Origin: a bacterium
Lineage (GTDB): Bacteria > Auribacterota > Tritonobacteria > UBA1439
Length of the DNA stretch: 35,176 bases
Reading direction: 5' to 3'
Assembly (NCBI GenBank): GCA_028716845.1
Contig: JAQUPF010000020.1
Location: forward strand, 1 to 35,176
Part shown: positions 8,318 through 16,509 of the stretch, in pieces
Layout: each line of letters opens with the position of its first letter
How positions within the stretch are numbered: the stretch's first letter is position 1
The notes under the pieces: model-generated
What the model was told of the DNA's origin: nothing
What the model saw: the letters and a program-made list of their open reading frames with translations, nothing else
The model's database searches: none
Program-made: the position numbers and the translations under genes

Positions 8318-8896
8318 ATGGGCAGGCGCCGTTTCTTCAGCCATTTCCTGCGAAATCCCCGGCAGGTCGGCTCGGTGACGCCGAGCAGCCGGTGGCTCTG
8401 CAGGCGGCTGCTCGGCGCGGCGGAGCTCTCCCGGTGCGAGTGCGTCGTGGAGTACGGACCGGGGACGGCGTGCCTCACCCGCGGGATCCTCGAACGGCTG
8501 CCGCCGGGCGCGACGCTTTTCGCCTTCGAGGTCAACGAGGAGTTCGTCCGCGCACTCCGCGATGACCTGCCGCACCCCTCCCTCGCCGTCGTCCACGACA
8601 GCGCCGAGCGGGTCGTCGAGCATCTCGCCGCGGCGGGCTTCAGCGGCGCCGACTGCGTCTTCTCCGGCATCCCGTTCACGACGATGCCCCGCGACCTCCG
8701 CCTCGCCATCCTCAGGGCGACGCATCGGGCGCTGAAGCCGTCGGGGAAGTTCATCCTCTACCAGTACTCGCCCTATCTCCTGGGGAGATTGCGCGAGGTG
8801 TTCGGCGACGTGCGGGTGGAATTCGAGCCGCGCAACATCCCGCCCGCTTTCTGCTTCGTCTGCTCGAAGCGGGTCGCCTCCCCGCCCGCGTCATGA
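8318..8896 (+). CDS. class I SAM methyltransferase, phospholipid N-methyltransferase-like
   Basis: A 192-residue protein. The N-terminal [20 protein letters not shown] matches the 'N-P-x-x-V-G-x-x-x-P-S-S' entry of PmtA/COG3963-type enzymes. SAM motif I is [12 protein letters not shown], and the acidic residue after strand 2 is in FAFEVNEEF. The post-I region ends in [11 protein letters not shown], where KsgA/PmtA proteins have N/S-x-P-F/Y, consistent with N-methylation of an amino group. PmtA makes mono- and dimethyl-phosphatidylethanolamine; a KsgA-like RNA target is less likely because the protein is short. It sits 4 bases after the small lipoprotein and overlaps murI by ATGA. Specificity is inferred. 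Confidence 0.75.
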   Translation: MGRRRFFSHFLRNPRQVGSVTPSSRWLCRRLLGAAELSRCECVVEYGPGTACLTRGILERLPPGATLFAFEVNEEFVRALRDDLPHPSLAVVHDSAERVVEHLAAAGFSGADCVFSGIPFTTMPRDLRLAILRATHRALKPSGKFILYQYSPYLLGRLREVFGDVRVEFEPRNIPPAFCFVCSKRVASPPAS

Positions 8897-9705
8897 AACG
8901 GCCGATCGGCGTCTTCGACTCGGGGCTCGGGGGGCTCACCGTCGTGCGGCACCTCAGGCGCCTCCTGCCGGGCGAGGCTATCGTCTACTTCGGCGACACC
9001 GCCCGGGTGCCGTACGGGACCAAGTCGCCGGAGGCGGTCGTCCGCTTCTCGCTCGAGAGCTGCCGCTTCCTCCTCGACCGGGGCGTGGGGGCGGTCGTCG
9101 TCGCCTGCAACACCTCCTCGGCGGTGGCGCTCGACGCCCTCCGGAAGGAGTGCCCCGTGCCGGTCTTCGACGTCGTCGGCCCCGGAGCGCGCCGGGCCGC
9201 GGAGGCCACGAGGTCGGGGAGGATCGGCGTCATCGGCACGCGCGCGACGATCATGAGCGGCGTCTACCCGAGGGAGATCGCGCGCCGGAACCCCGCCGCC
9301 GCCGTTACCGGCGTCCCGTGCCCCCTCTTCGTGCCGCTCGCCGAGGAGGGGTGGCTCGACAGGCCCGCGACTGTCGAGATCGCGCGCGAATACCTCCTCC
9401 CGCTCCGGACGGCGGACATCGACGTCCTCATCCTCGGCTGCACCCATTACCCGGCGCTCGCCGGCGTGATCAGGCTCGTCATGGGGGACGGCGTGACGCT
9501 CGTGGATTCAGGGGAGAGCTGCGCGGCGTTCGTGCGCGAGCGGCTCGCGTCTCTCCGGGGGGGGGAGGGCGGGATCGAATATTTCGTGAGCGACATGCCG
9601 GATCGGTTCAGGGAGGTGGGACGGGTGTTCATGGGGGAGGAGATCGGCGAGGTGGCGGTCGCGCGGGCGGAAGGGGGCGGGGCGCCGCCCGGGAGGCGTT
9701 CGTGA
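8893..9705 (+). CDS. murI: glutamate racemase
   Basis: Interconverts L- and D-glutamate for peptidoglycan. At 270 residues it is standard length. The two catalytic cysteines are in ACNTSS (Cys72) and LGCTHYP (Cys183), with the family's Asp9 (FDSGLGG) and His185. [10 protein letters not shown] and DSGESCA are further conserved MurI segments. The start ATG overlaps the methyltransferase stop, and the gene's own stop overlaps the GTG of the next gene, so it is in the middle of a coupled operon. Confidence 0.97.
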   Translation: MKRPIGVFDSGLGGLTVVRHLRRLLPGEAIVYFGDTARVPYGTKSPEAVVRFSLESCRFLLDRGVGAVVVACNTSSAVALDALRKECPVPVFDVVGPGARRAAEATRSGRIGVIGTRATIMSGVYPREIARRNPAAAVTGVPCPLFVPLAEEGWLDRPATVEIAREYLLPLRTADIDVLILGCTHYPALAGVIRLVMGDGVTLVDSGESCAAFVRERLASLRGGEGGIEYFVSDMPDRFREVGRVFMGEEIGEVAVARAEGGGAPPGRRS

Positions 9706-10121
9706 GGGCATACACCGGACAGCTCTCTTTCACGACGAGGAAGAGGAGGGAGTTCATCAACATCACCCCGCAGGTCGAGCGCTGCCTCGAGGAGAGCGGC
9801 ATCCGGGAGGGGCTCTGCCTCGTCAACGCGATGCACATCACCGCGAGCGTCTTCATCAACGACGACGAACCCGGCCTCCATGCCGATCTCGACCGGTGGC
9901 TCGAGACGCTCGCCCCGCAGGGGCCGGCGGACCGGTACCGGCACAACGACACGGGCGAGGACAATGCCGACGCGCACCTGAAGCGGACCGTCATGGGACG
10001 CGAGGTCGTCATCGCGGTCACGAACGGCAGGCTCGATTTCGGGCCCTGGGAGCAGATCTTCTACGGCGAGTTCGACGGGCGGCGCCGGAAGCGGGTGCTC
10101 GTGAAGATCATCGGAGAGTAG
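9702..10121 (+). CDS. YjbQ family protein (UPF0047, secondary thiamine-phosphate synthase-like)
   Basis: A 139-residue protein starting at a GTG that overlaps the murI stop (GTGA), with GGGAGGCG in front. Family signatures are [36 protein letters not shown] and [20 protein letters not shown], which align with E. coli YjbQ along its whole length. Members have weak thiamine-phosphate synthase activity in vivo, but their real role is unsettled. His and Glu in these motifs probably bind a metal. Likely the last gene of the operon that starts at 5729. Confidence 0.93.
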   Translation: MRAYTGQLSFTTRKRREFINITPQVERCLEESGIREGLCLVNAMHITASVFINDDEPGLHADLDRWLETLAPQGPADRYRHNDTGEDNADAHLKRTVMGREVVIAVTNGRLDFGPWEQIFYGEFDGRRRKRVLVKIIGE

Positions 10122-10169
10122 CGGCGCCGGGAGGGGCGGAGGGGGTGAGCACGATCGACACGGAAGATG

Positions 10170-10209
10170 AAAAGGGGGGCGGGGCGATGCGACGCATCAC
10201 CCCGCCCCC
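10170..10209 (-). terminator. rho-independent terminator of the histone gene
   Basis: Arms at 10175-10191 and 10193-10209 pair almost perfectly (17 positions, one mismatch). Read on the minus strand the hairpin is followed by CTTTTC. It starts 22 bases past the stop of the histone gene. On the plus strand there is no T-run after it, so it serves the minus strand best. Confidence 0.8.
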
Positions 10210-10231
10210 GCACGTCCGCGTGTCGTCCGGC

Positions 10232-10408
10232 TCAGATGTCCTGCGCCTTGACGGTCTTGCGGCCGTTCCCCTCGGTCCGCTTCACGGCCATGTCGAGGAT
10301 CATCTGGACGCGCCTGCTCAGCTCGTCGACCGCCTCGCCGGACGTGTTGCATCCCTTGCCCTTGATGTACGCCTTGACCTTGCTGACCACTACCAGCACA
10401 TCGGCCAT
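10232..10408 (-). CDS. bacterial histone-fold protein
   Basis: A 58-residue protein. I read alpha-1 as LVVVSKVKAYIKGKG, alpha-2 as TSGEAVDELSRRVQMILDMA and beyond, and a truncated alpha-3 ending GRKTVKAQDI. The N-x-S/T turn after helix 1 and the closing R-K-T-V-x-x-x-D are the hallmarks of archaeal and bacterial single histones, and the sequence resembles the Bdellovibrio histone Bd0055. Such proteins form dimers that coat or bend DNA. The start at 10408 has AGGAGGTTGTC directly upstream; longer in-frame starts have no ribosome site and run into the promoter. It is monocistronic, with its own promoter and strong terminator, as expected for an abundant protein. The fold call is by pattern recognition; the DNA-binding mode is inferred. 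Confidence 0.85.
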   Translation of the reverse strand: MADVLVVVSKVKAYIKGKGCNTSGEAVDELSRRVQMILDMAVKRTEGNGRKTVKAQDI

Positions 10409-10489
10409 GACAACCTCCTTTGACCTGTGACGGTGGAGCCGTCCCGCCTCTCCCGACGCGCGAGCGACCGAACGGGCGATGGCGAGGCC

Positions 10490-10517
10490 ATTATAGGAAA
10501 AGGGGTCCGGAACACAA
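10490..10517 (-). promoter_or_regulatory. promoter of the histone gene
   Basis: On the minus strand a perfect TATAAT (10495-10490) is preceded by TTGTGT (10517-10512) at 16 bases. Predicted leader about 75 nt, long enough for regulation. The 373-base gap upstream of the next gene (10409-10781) otherwise holds only the repeat block. Confidence 0.7.
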
Positions 10518-10549
10518 AAGAAAAATTCACAATCAGGCACGAATCGACC

Positions 10550-10726
10550 GCGGATTGACACGGATCATTACGGATTCACACGGATAGCACTCTAGTGGAA
10601 AGTGCAAGGCCCAAAGCCGACAGCACAAGCAGGCAATCCACCACGGATGTGCGCGGATCATCTTTGAACTTTCAGCTGCGATTGGACCCGTGAAGATCCG
10701 TCAGGAATCCGTGCGGATCCGCGGCA
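10550..10726. repeat. CGGAT decamer array, facing arms
   Basis: Four back-to-back decamers start at 10550, 10560, 10570 and 10580 (GCGGATTGAC, ACGGATCATT, ACGGATTCAC, ACGGATAGCA), two more at 10643 and 10653. Inverted copies stand at 10696, 10707 and 10717 (ATCCGTCAGG, ATCCGTGCGG, ATCCGCGGCA). TTGAACTTTC near 10664 resembles the AGTTNAA heptads at 2536. No gene is seen inside. Confidence 0.8.
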
Positions 10727-10781
10727 AGGGGTGCGTTGTCGCCGTCCGCTGGAAGAGGGATATGAAGGAGGGATGTGTGGC

Positions 10782-13043
10782 ATGAGCGCGGGAACCATGC
10801 GGCTCATCGGCGCCGCCGCGATGCTGCTCCCCGCCGCGTTCGCCGCGGCGGCCCCCGCCTGCCGTTCCTGCGCCGCCGCGGTCGAGCCCGGCTGGCGGTA
10901 TTGCCCCCGCTGCGGCTCCCCGCGGGTCGGCCTTGCGACGGGGCCGGGGGACGCGGGGAAGATCCTCGCCGGGTGGGAGGGGCCGACGGCGAAGGTGTAC
11001 CGGGACCCCGCCTCCTTCCGGGGCCTCCCCCCGGGCGAGGCCCGGCTCTCCCTCGCCCGCGGGGAATACGAGGCGGTCCAGATCGTCCTCTACCCCGTCC
11101 CCGACGGGGCGGAGCGGAGGGTCCGGACGCTCTCCTTCGAGGCGACCGGCCTCGCCGGGAGGAGCGGCGCGATCGGGGCCGAGCACCTCCGCCTCTCGGC
11201 CGTCGGCTACGTCCACCCGCCGGAGCTCTCCTACGGCCGGGACCATCCGGGCCCCCACCCGGACCCGCTCGCGACGTCGTGGGACGCCGCTCCCGGCGTC
11301 GTCGCCGTCCGGGAGGGGGAGCTCCAGCCGCTCTGGCTCCTCGTCCACGCGCCGGCCGAGACGCCGCCCGGCCTCTACGAGGGGGCGGTCGTGATCCGCG
11401 AGGGGGGAAGGGAGGTCTGCCGCGCCCGGGTCGCCGCGCGGGTCCGCGGCTTCGCCCTCCCGCCGGAGATGCACCTGCCGGCGGCGTTCGATTTCTACGA
11501 CATCAGGCCCTCCTATCCGCGGCGCGGGGACGAATCCGCCGCCGCCTACCGGGACCGCATCGAGGCGCTCGAGCGGGCGTACTACGTCGACATGCTCCGG
11601 CACCGCGTCAGCCCGATGCGGAACCTCGGCTACCCGGCGTTCACGGGGATCGAGAAGGGGGAGTACCGCTTCGATTTCACCGAATTCGACGCCCGGCACC
11701 GTTTCTACGTCGAGGAGATGCGGCAACCGGCCTTCGCCGTGGCGCCGGAGTGGCCGGACTGGGGGACGGACCGTTTCGAGCAGTGGAAGCCGGCGAAATG
11801 GATCGGCTTCAGGAACCCGGCAGCCCTCCGGGAGACGTTCCGGGCGATCGGCCGGCACCTCGATGAGCGCGGCTGGATCGAACGGGCCTACGTCTATTCG
11901 ATCGACGAGCACCCGGGGGAGTGGACGAGGCAAATCTGCGCCCTCATCCGGGCGGCGCATCCCGGCCTCAGGAACCTCCTGACCATCATGGTGCAGGAGG
12001 GGTATCCGGACGTGGACATCTGGTGCCCCCGGATGTACGAGCTGACGCCGGAGCGGCTCGCCCTCGGCCGGCGGTTTCAGCGGGAGGGGAAAGAGCTCTG
12101 GATCTACACCTCCGGTCCGAACCCGCCGTTCCCCACGCTCGTCCTCGACTGGGACCTGATCAACTGCCGGATCATCCCGTGGATGTGCTGGAAGTTCGGT
12201 CTCGACGGCTACCTCTACTGGTGCATCAACTACTGGGAGCGGAATCCGTGGACGACGACGGCGACGTATCCGGGGCAGAACGGCGGCGGCTTCCTCTACT
12301 ACCCCGGCGCCGGCGGGCCGGTCGGGACGCTCCGGCTCGAGGCGCTCCGCGACGGCCTCGAGGATTACGAGTACCTCCGGCTCCTCCGGGAGCGGGTGCG
12401 CGACGCGCGCCCGCGCGGCCTCGACGAGGCGCTCCTCGGGGAGGCGGAGCGGCTCCTCGCGGTGGACGACCGGATCGTCCGCTCGTTCGACTCGTTTGCG
12501 TACGATCCGGTCCTGCTGTACAATGAGCGGGAGCGGATCGCCGACTGCATCGAGCGGATCGACGCGGCCGTCGCGGCCGCGGACAGGATCCTCTGGGACT
12601 TCGAGGATGAGGGGGCGCTTCGCGACTGGCGGCGCCTGGACGGCCTCGTCGCCTCCCTCTCGCCGGAGCACGCGACCGGCGGGGAGCGTTCGGTGCGGCT
12701 CGAGTTCCCGGCGGCGGGGGAGCGCGCCCCGGCGTTCAGGCGCGAGGGGCCGGGGATCGACTTCACCGGCTTCGACCGGTTCGAGGTCGACTGCCGCAAC
12801 CCCGGGCGCGCGCCGGTCAGGATGTCGATAAAGATGAAGAGCGGAAACCACGCCCGGCAGGTGACCTTCGACCGCCCCATCCCCCCGGGGGAGGCGGCGA
12901 CGGTGTCGATCCCGCTCGGGCCGCTCGCCTCGAAACTCGACCTGGCGGACATCACCTACCTGAGCTTCTTCTGCTGGCGGCCGGGGGAGGCCGGCGTCCT
13001 CCACCTGGACCGCATCCGGCTCGCCGGCGGGGGGAGGCGATGA
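10782..13043 (+). CDS. secreted GH123/DUF4091-like protein with N-terminal zinc ribbon
   Basis: A 753-residue exported protein. A signal peptide ends near Ala24 and is followed directly by a four-cysteine ribbon (Cys27, 30, 41, 44; CRSC...CPRC). Residues ~60-230 look like the beta domain that precedes the barrel in GH123/DUF4091 proteins. The barrel includes VYSIDEHPGEW, with a D-E pair where GH123 N-acetylgalactosaminidases have their catalytic Asp-Glu. DUF4091 ends with YLYWCINYWERNPW and LRLEALRDGLEDYEYLRLL. The last ~150 residues (from ILWDFEDEGALRDW) resemble a galactose-binding-like module. ATG at 10782 is preferred (AAGGAGG 13-19 bases upstream); 10773 and 10797 are alternatives. Overlaps the next gene by ATGA. 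Substrate not determinable. Confidence 0.82.
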   Translation: MSAGTMRLIGAAAMLLPAAFAAAAPACRSCAAAVEPGWRYCPRCGSPRVGLATGPGDAGKILAGWEGPTAKVYRDPASFRGLPPGEARLSLARGEYEAVQIVLYPVPDGAERRVRTLSFEATGLAGRSGAIGAEHLRLSAVGYVHPPELSYGRDHPGPHPDPLATSWDAAPGVVAVREGELQPLWLLVHAPAETPPGLYEGAVVIREGGREVCRARVAARVRGFALPPEMHLPAAFDFYDIRPSYPRRGDESAAAYRDRIEALERAYYVDMLRHRVSPMRNLGYPAFTGIEKGEYRFDFTEFDARHRFYVEEMRQPAFAVAPEWPDWGTDRFEQWKPAKWIGFRNPAALRETFRAIGRHLDERGWIERAYVYSIDEHPGEWTRQICALIRAAHPGLRNLLTIMVQEGYPDVDIWCPRMYELTPERLALGRRFQREGKELWIYTSGPNPPFPTLVLDWDLINCRIIPWMCWKFGLDGYLYWCINYWERNPWTTTATYPGQNGGGFLYYPGAGGPVGTLRLEALRDGLEDYEYLRLLRERVRDARPRGLDEALLGEAERLLAVDDRIVRSFDSFAYDPVLLYNERERIADCIERIDAAVAAADRILWDFEDEGALRDWRRLDGLVASLSPEHATGGERSVRLEFPAAGERAPAFRREGPGIDFTGFDRFEVDCRNPGRAPVRMSIKMKSGNHARQVTFDRPIPPGEAATVSIPLGPLASKLDLADITYLSFFCWRPGEAGVLHLDRIRLAGGGRR

Positions 13044-13432
13044 ACGACACCCGGGAGGGAGGCAGGTACCTGCGCGTCCCCTCGTGGGCGGCCGTCCGGT
13101 GCGAGCGCGCCGGCGCGGCCTCGGGTCCGCGCGAGCGCGTCCACATCCGGCTCAAGCGGCACCGGCTGGTGTTCCTGCAGCCGTCCAGGGACAGCGACAA
13201 CACCGCGGAGGGATTCGTCCTGGACGTCCCGGGGGATTACGCGGCGGGTGAGGTCATCGATCTCTCGATCACCATGCCGGGGGGCGGGGACACGATACGG
13301 CTCGCGGCGGAGGTCGTGGAGGCCCGGCCGGAGCCGTCGGGCGGCCTCTCCCGGCTGAAGGCGGCGTTCCTCTCGGGCGACGAGGCCGCGACGGCCGCGC
13401 TCACCGGCTTCCTGCAGAAGTACTACGGCTGA
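13040..13432 (+). CDS. small PilZ-like protein
   Basis: A 130-residue soluble protein overlapping the glycosidase-like gene by ATGA. The beta-barrel-like pattern (YAAGEVIDLSITMPGGGDTI then LAAEVVEARPEP) and total length resemble PilZ domains, which bind cyclic-di-GMP. The canonical R-x-x-x-R and D-x-S-x-x-G motifs are not present; only GRYLRVP is near the N-terminus. It may therefore be a non-binding PilZ relative. Low certainty. Confidence 0.5.
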   Translation: MNDTREGGRYLRVPSWAAVRCERAGAASGPRERVHIRLKRHRLVFLQPSRDSDNTAEGFVLDVPGDYAAGEVIDLSITMPGGGDTIRLAAEVVEARPEPSGGLSRLKAAFLSGDEAATAALTGFLQKYYG

Positions 13433-13451
13433 CCCCGCCCCGCCGCGAAAC

Positions 13452-13527
<76 letters not shown>

Positions 13528-13569
13528 ACCGCAGGGACGAATTATCGGCCGGAACCGGCTTGAAGTCAA

Positions 13570-13598
13570 TTGCTTTCACCCTCCCCCTGATATATAAT
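13570..13598 (+). promoter_or_regulatory. promoter of the leuC operon
   Basis: TTGCTT (13570-13575), 17-base spacer, perfect TATAAT (13593-13598). Predicted leader about 23 nt before the ATG at 13628. The leader is too short for a leucine attenuator. Confidence 0.75.
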
Positions 13599-13627
13599 CC
13601 GGCGAATCCGAAGCGGGGCGGGACGCC

Positions 13628-14887
13628 ATGGGCATGACCATCGTCGAAAAGATCATCGCGGCGCACTGCGGCCGCGACGCCGTCTCCCCGGGCGAGATCG
13701 TCATGGCCGGCGTGGACATCGCCCTCGGCAACGACATCACCGCCCCGATCGCCATCGAGGAGTTCCGGAAGGCGGGTGCGCGGGAGGTGTTCGACCGGGA
13801 GCGGGTCGTCCTCGTCGCCGACCATTTCACCCCCAACAGGGACATCGAGGCGGCGGAGCAGTGCCGGCTGATCCGCGAATTCGCCCGCGCGCAGGGCATC
13901 GTCCACCACTACGACGTCGGCCGCGCCGGGATCGAGCACGCCCTCCTGCCGGAGCGGGGGATCGTCGTCCCGGGAGACCTCGTCATCGGCGCCGACAGCC
14001 ACACCTGCACCTACGGCGCGCTCGGCGCCTTCGCCACGGGGATGGGGAGCACCGATCTCGCGGCGGCGATGGCGACCGGGACGGTGTGGCTCAGGGTGCC
14101 GGCGACCGTCCGGTTCATCTACCGCGGCGCGCCGGGGAGGTGGGCGGGCGGCAAGGACCTCATCCTCCACACCATCGGGCGGATCGGCGTGGACGGCGCG
14201 CTCTACAGGGCGATGGAGTTCGCCGGGGAGACGATCGGGCGGCTCGCGATGGCCGACCGGTTCACGATGTGCAACATGGCGATCGAGGCGGGCGGGAAGT
14301 GCGGCATCATCGCCCCGGACGAGACGACGCTCGCGTACGTCCGGCCCCGCGCGTCGCGCCCCCCCCGCCTCTTCGCGGGCGATCCGGACGCGGCGGTCGA
14401 GCGGGTGATCGAGCTCGACGTCTCGGGGCTCGAGCCGCAGGTCGCCTTCCCCTCGTCGCCGGGGAACGTGCGATCCGTGCGCGAGGCGGGGGAGGTGCCC
14501 ATCGACCAGGTCGTCATCGGGTCGTGCACGAACGGCTGGATCGAGGACCTGCGGATCGCGGCGGGGATCCTCGCCGGGAGGAAGGTCCACGCGGGCGTCC
14601 GGCTCATCGTGATACCCGCGACGCAGGCGGTCTACGCCCGGGCCGTCCGGGAGGGGCTCGTGGAGACCTTCGTCGACGCCGAGGGGGCCGTCTCGACGCC
14701 GACCTGCGGGCCGTGCCTGGGAGGACACATGGGCGTCCTCGCCGAGGGGGAGCGCGCCCTCGCGACGACCAACAGGAACTTCCGCGGCCGGATGGGGCAC
14801 GCCGGGAGCGAGGTCTACCTCAGCGGGCCGGCGGTCGCCGCCGCGAGCGCCGTCGCGGGGCGGATCTGTTCCCCGGACGACCTGTGA
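13628..14887 (+). CDS. leuC: 3-isopropylmalate dehydratase large subunit (LeuC/HacA family)
   Basis: A 419-residue Fe-S hydro-lyase subunit that isomerises 2- to 3-isopropylmalate in leucine synthesis. The three [4Fe-4S] ligands are Cys300 (IGSCTNG) and Cys360/Cys363 (TCGPCLGG). ADHFTPN and GADSHTCTYGALGAFATGMG are conserved substrate and cofactor segments. The compact size marks the archaeal-type group that also contains homoaconitase, so substrate is not fully fixed by family. Neighbouring leuD and leuB point to leucine. First gene of an operon with its own promoter. Confidence 0.92.
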   Translation: MGMTIVEKIIAAHCGRDAVSPGEIVMAGVDIALGNDITAPIAIEEFRKAGAREVFDRERVVLVADHFTPNRDIEAAEQCRLIREFARAQGIVHHYDVGRAGIEHALLPERGIVVPGDLVIGADSHTCTYGALGAFATGMGSTDLAAAMATGTVWLRVPATVRFIYRGAPGRWAGGKDLILHTIGRIGVDGALYRAMEFAGETIGRLAMADRFTMCNMAIEAGGKCGIIAPDETTLAYVRPRASRPPRLFAGDPDAAVERVIELDVSGLEPQVAFPSSPGNVRSVREAGEVPIDQVVIGSCTNGWIEDLRIAAGILAGRKVHAGVRLIVIPATQAVYARAVREGLVETFVDAEGAVSTPTCGPCLGGHMGVLAEGERALATTNRNFRGRMGHAGSEVYLSGPAVAAASAVAGRICSPDDL

Positions 14888-14912
14888 CGGCGCCGCGCGG
14901 GGAGAAGGCGGA

Positions 14913-15431
14913 ATGAAGATCAGGGGCAGGGCGTGGACATTCGGGGATGACGTCAACACGGACGACATCATCCCCGCCCGGTACCTCTCCATGACCGACC
15001 CGGCGGCGCTCGCCGCCCACTGCATGGAGGACGCCGACCCGGCGTTCGCCTCGAAGGTGCGTCCCGGGGACCTCATCGTCGCCGGCTCCAATTTCGGATG
15101 CGGCTCCTCGCGGGAGCACGCCCCGATCGCCATCCGGGGCGCGGGCGTGGGCGCGGTCATCGCCGCGTCGTTCGCCCGCATCTTCTACCGGAACGCCTTC
15201 AACACGGGGCTGCCGATCTTCGAGTGCGCCGAGGCGGCCGGCCGCATCGGGGCGGGGGACGAGGTCGAGATCGACACGCGGACCGGCGGGATCCGGAACG
15301 TGACGAGGGACGAGACGTACGCCACCAGCCCGATCCCGCCGTTCATGGAGGACCTCGTGCGCGCGGGCGGGCTCATGGCATACCTGCGCGAACGGATCGC
15401 GTCCGGCCGCGCGCCGCGGGAGGGGAGATGA
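14913..15431 (+). CDS. leuD: 3-isopropylmalate dehydratase small subunit
   Basis: A 172-residue swivel-domain partner of LeuC. DDVNTDDIIPARYL and GSNFGCGSSREHAPIAI are the signature segments, and IAASFARIFYRNAFNTGLP follows as usual. Length fits the archaeal-type LeuD. It starts 25 bases after leuC behind GGGGAGAAGG and ends in an ATGA overlap with leuB. Confidence 0.94.
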   Translation: MKIRGRAWTFGDDVNTDDIIPARYLSMTDPAALAAHCMEDADPAFASKVRPGDLIVAGSNFGCGSSREHAPIAIRGAGVGAVIAASFARIFYRNAFNTGLPIFECAEAAGRIGAGDEVEIDTRTGGIRNVTRDETYATSPIPPFMEDLVRAGGLMAYLRERIASGRAPREGR

Positions 15432-16495
15432 AGAGGAGATACGAGATCGCCGTGATTCCGGGGGACGGGACGGGCCCCGAGGTCATCCGCGAGGGGATGA
15501 AGGTCCTCGCCGCCGCCGCCGACCGGTTCGGATTCCACCTCGACGCCGTCCACTACGACCTCGGGGGGGAACGCTACCTGCGCACCGGCGAGACGCTCCC
15601 CGACTCGGTCCTCGGGGAGCTCCGTCGCTTCAGGGCGATCTACCTGGGGGCGATCGGCCACCCGGACGTCAGGCCGGGCATCCTCGAAAAGGGGATCCTC
15701 CTCCGGATCCGCTTCGAGCTCGACCAGTACATCAACCTCCGGCCGGTGAAGCTCTACCCGGGCGTGGAGACGCCGCTCAGGGGTAAGGGGCCGGCGGACA
15801 TCGATTTCACGGTGGTGCGGGAGAACACCGAGGACCTCTACGCGGGGATCGGCGGCTTCCTCAAGAAGGGGACCCCCGACGAGGTCGCCATCCAGGAGAT
15901 GATCTACACGAGGAGGGGCGTGGAGCGCTGCGTCCGCTACGCCTACGAGTACGCCCGGGCGCGCGGGGGGAGGAGGAAGCTCACCTTCTGCGGCAAGACG
16001 AACGTCCTCACCTACGCCCACGACCTCTGGCAGCGCGTCTTCGAGGAGGTCGGGCGCGACTATCCGGACGTGGCGAGGGACTACGCCCACGTGGACGCCA
16101 TCTGCATGTGGATGATCAAGAACCCGGAGTGGTTCGACGTCATCGTCACCTCCAACATGTTCGGGGACATCATCACCGACCTCGGCGCCATCATCCAGGG
16201 GGGGATGGGGATCGCCGCGGGGGGGAACCTCAACCCCGGCGGGACCTCGATGTTCGAGCCGATCGGCGGCTCGGCGCCCAAGTACACGGGCAGGAACCAG
16301 ATCAACCCGCTCGCCGCCGTCTGCGCCGGCCAGATGATGCTGGACTTTCTCGGCGAGCGGGAGGCGGCCGCGGCGGTCGAGCGGGCGGTGATGCGGACGG
16401 TAAACGGCGGGATCGAGAGCCTCGCCGCGGGCAGGATGGGCCGCGGCACGGACGAGGTGGGCGACATGGTCGCCGGCTTCGTCGCGGAGGGATAG
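15428..16495 (+). CDS. leuB: 3-isopropylmalate dehydrogenase family protein
   Basis: A 355-residue NAD-dependent beta-decarboxylating dehydrogenase. VIPGDGTGPEV is the N-terminal signature. LRIRFELDQYINLRPVKLYP carries substrate-binding arginines, and VTSNMFGDIITDLGAIIQGG the metal-binding aspartates. Adenosine-binding GSAPKYTGRNQINP follows. The start ATG lies in the leuD stop. The family also has isocitrate, homoisocitrate and tartrate enzymes; context supports leucine synthesis. Confidence 0.88.
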   Translation: MKRRYEIAVIPGDGTGPEVIREGMKVLAAAADRFGFHLDAVHYDLGGERYLRTGETLPDSVLGELRRFRAIYLGAIGHPDVRPGILEKGILLRIRFELDQYINLRPVKLYPGVETPLRGKGPADIDFTVVRENTEDLYAGIGGFLKKGTPDEVAIQEMIYTRRGVERCVRYAYEYARARGGRRKLTFCGKTNVLTYAHDLWQRVFEEVGRDYPDVARDYAHVDAICMWMIKNPEWFDVIVTSNMFGDIITDLGAIIQGGMGIAAGGNLNPGGTSMFEPIGGSAPKYTGRNQINPLAAVCAGQMMLDFLGEREAAAAVERAVMRTVNGGIESLAAGRMGRGTDEVGDMVAGFVAEG

Positions 16496-16509
16496 GGGGG
16501 AACGAACGG

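Noticed and set aside
10701-13004. Very long open frame on the minus strand opposite the GH123-like gene
   Set aside because: Composition is Arg/Pro/Gly/Asp-rich without any motif, and it mirrors the codon bias of the plus-strand gene, which has a signal peptide and domains. High GC makes such shadows common here.
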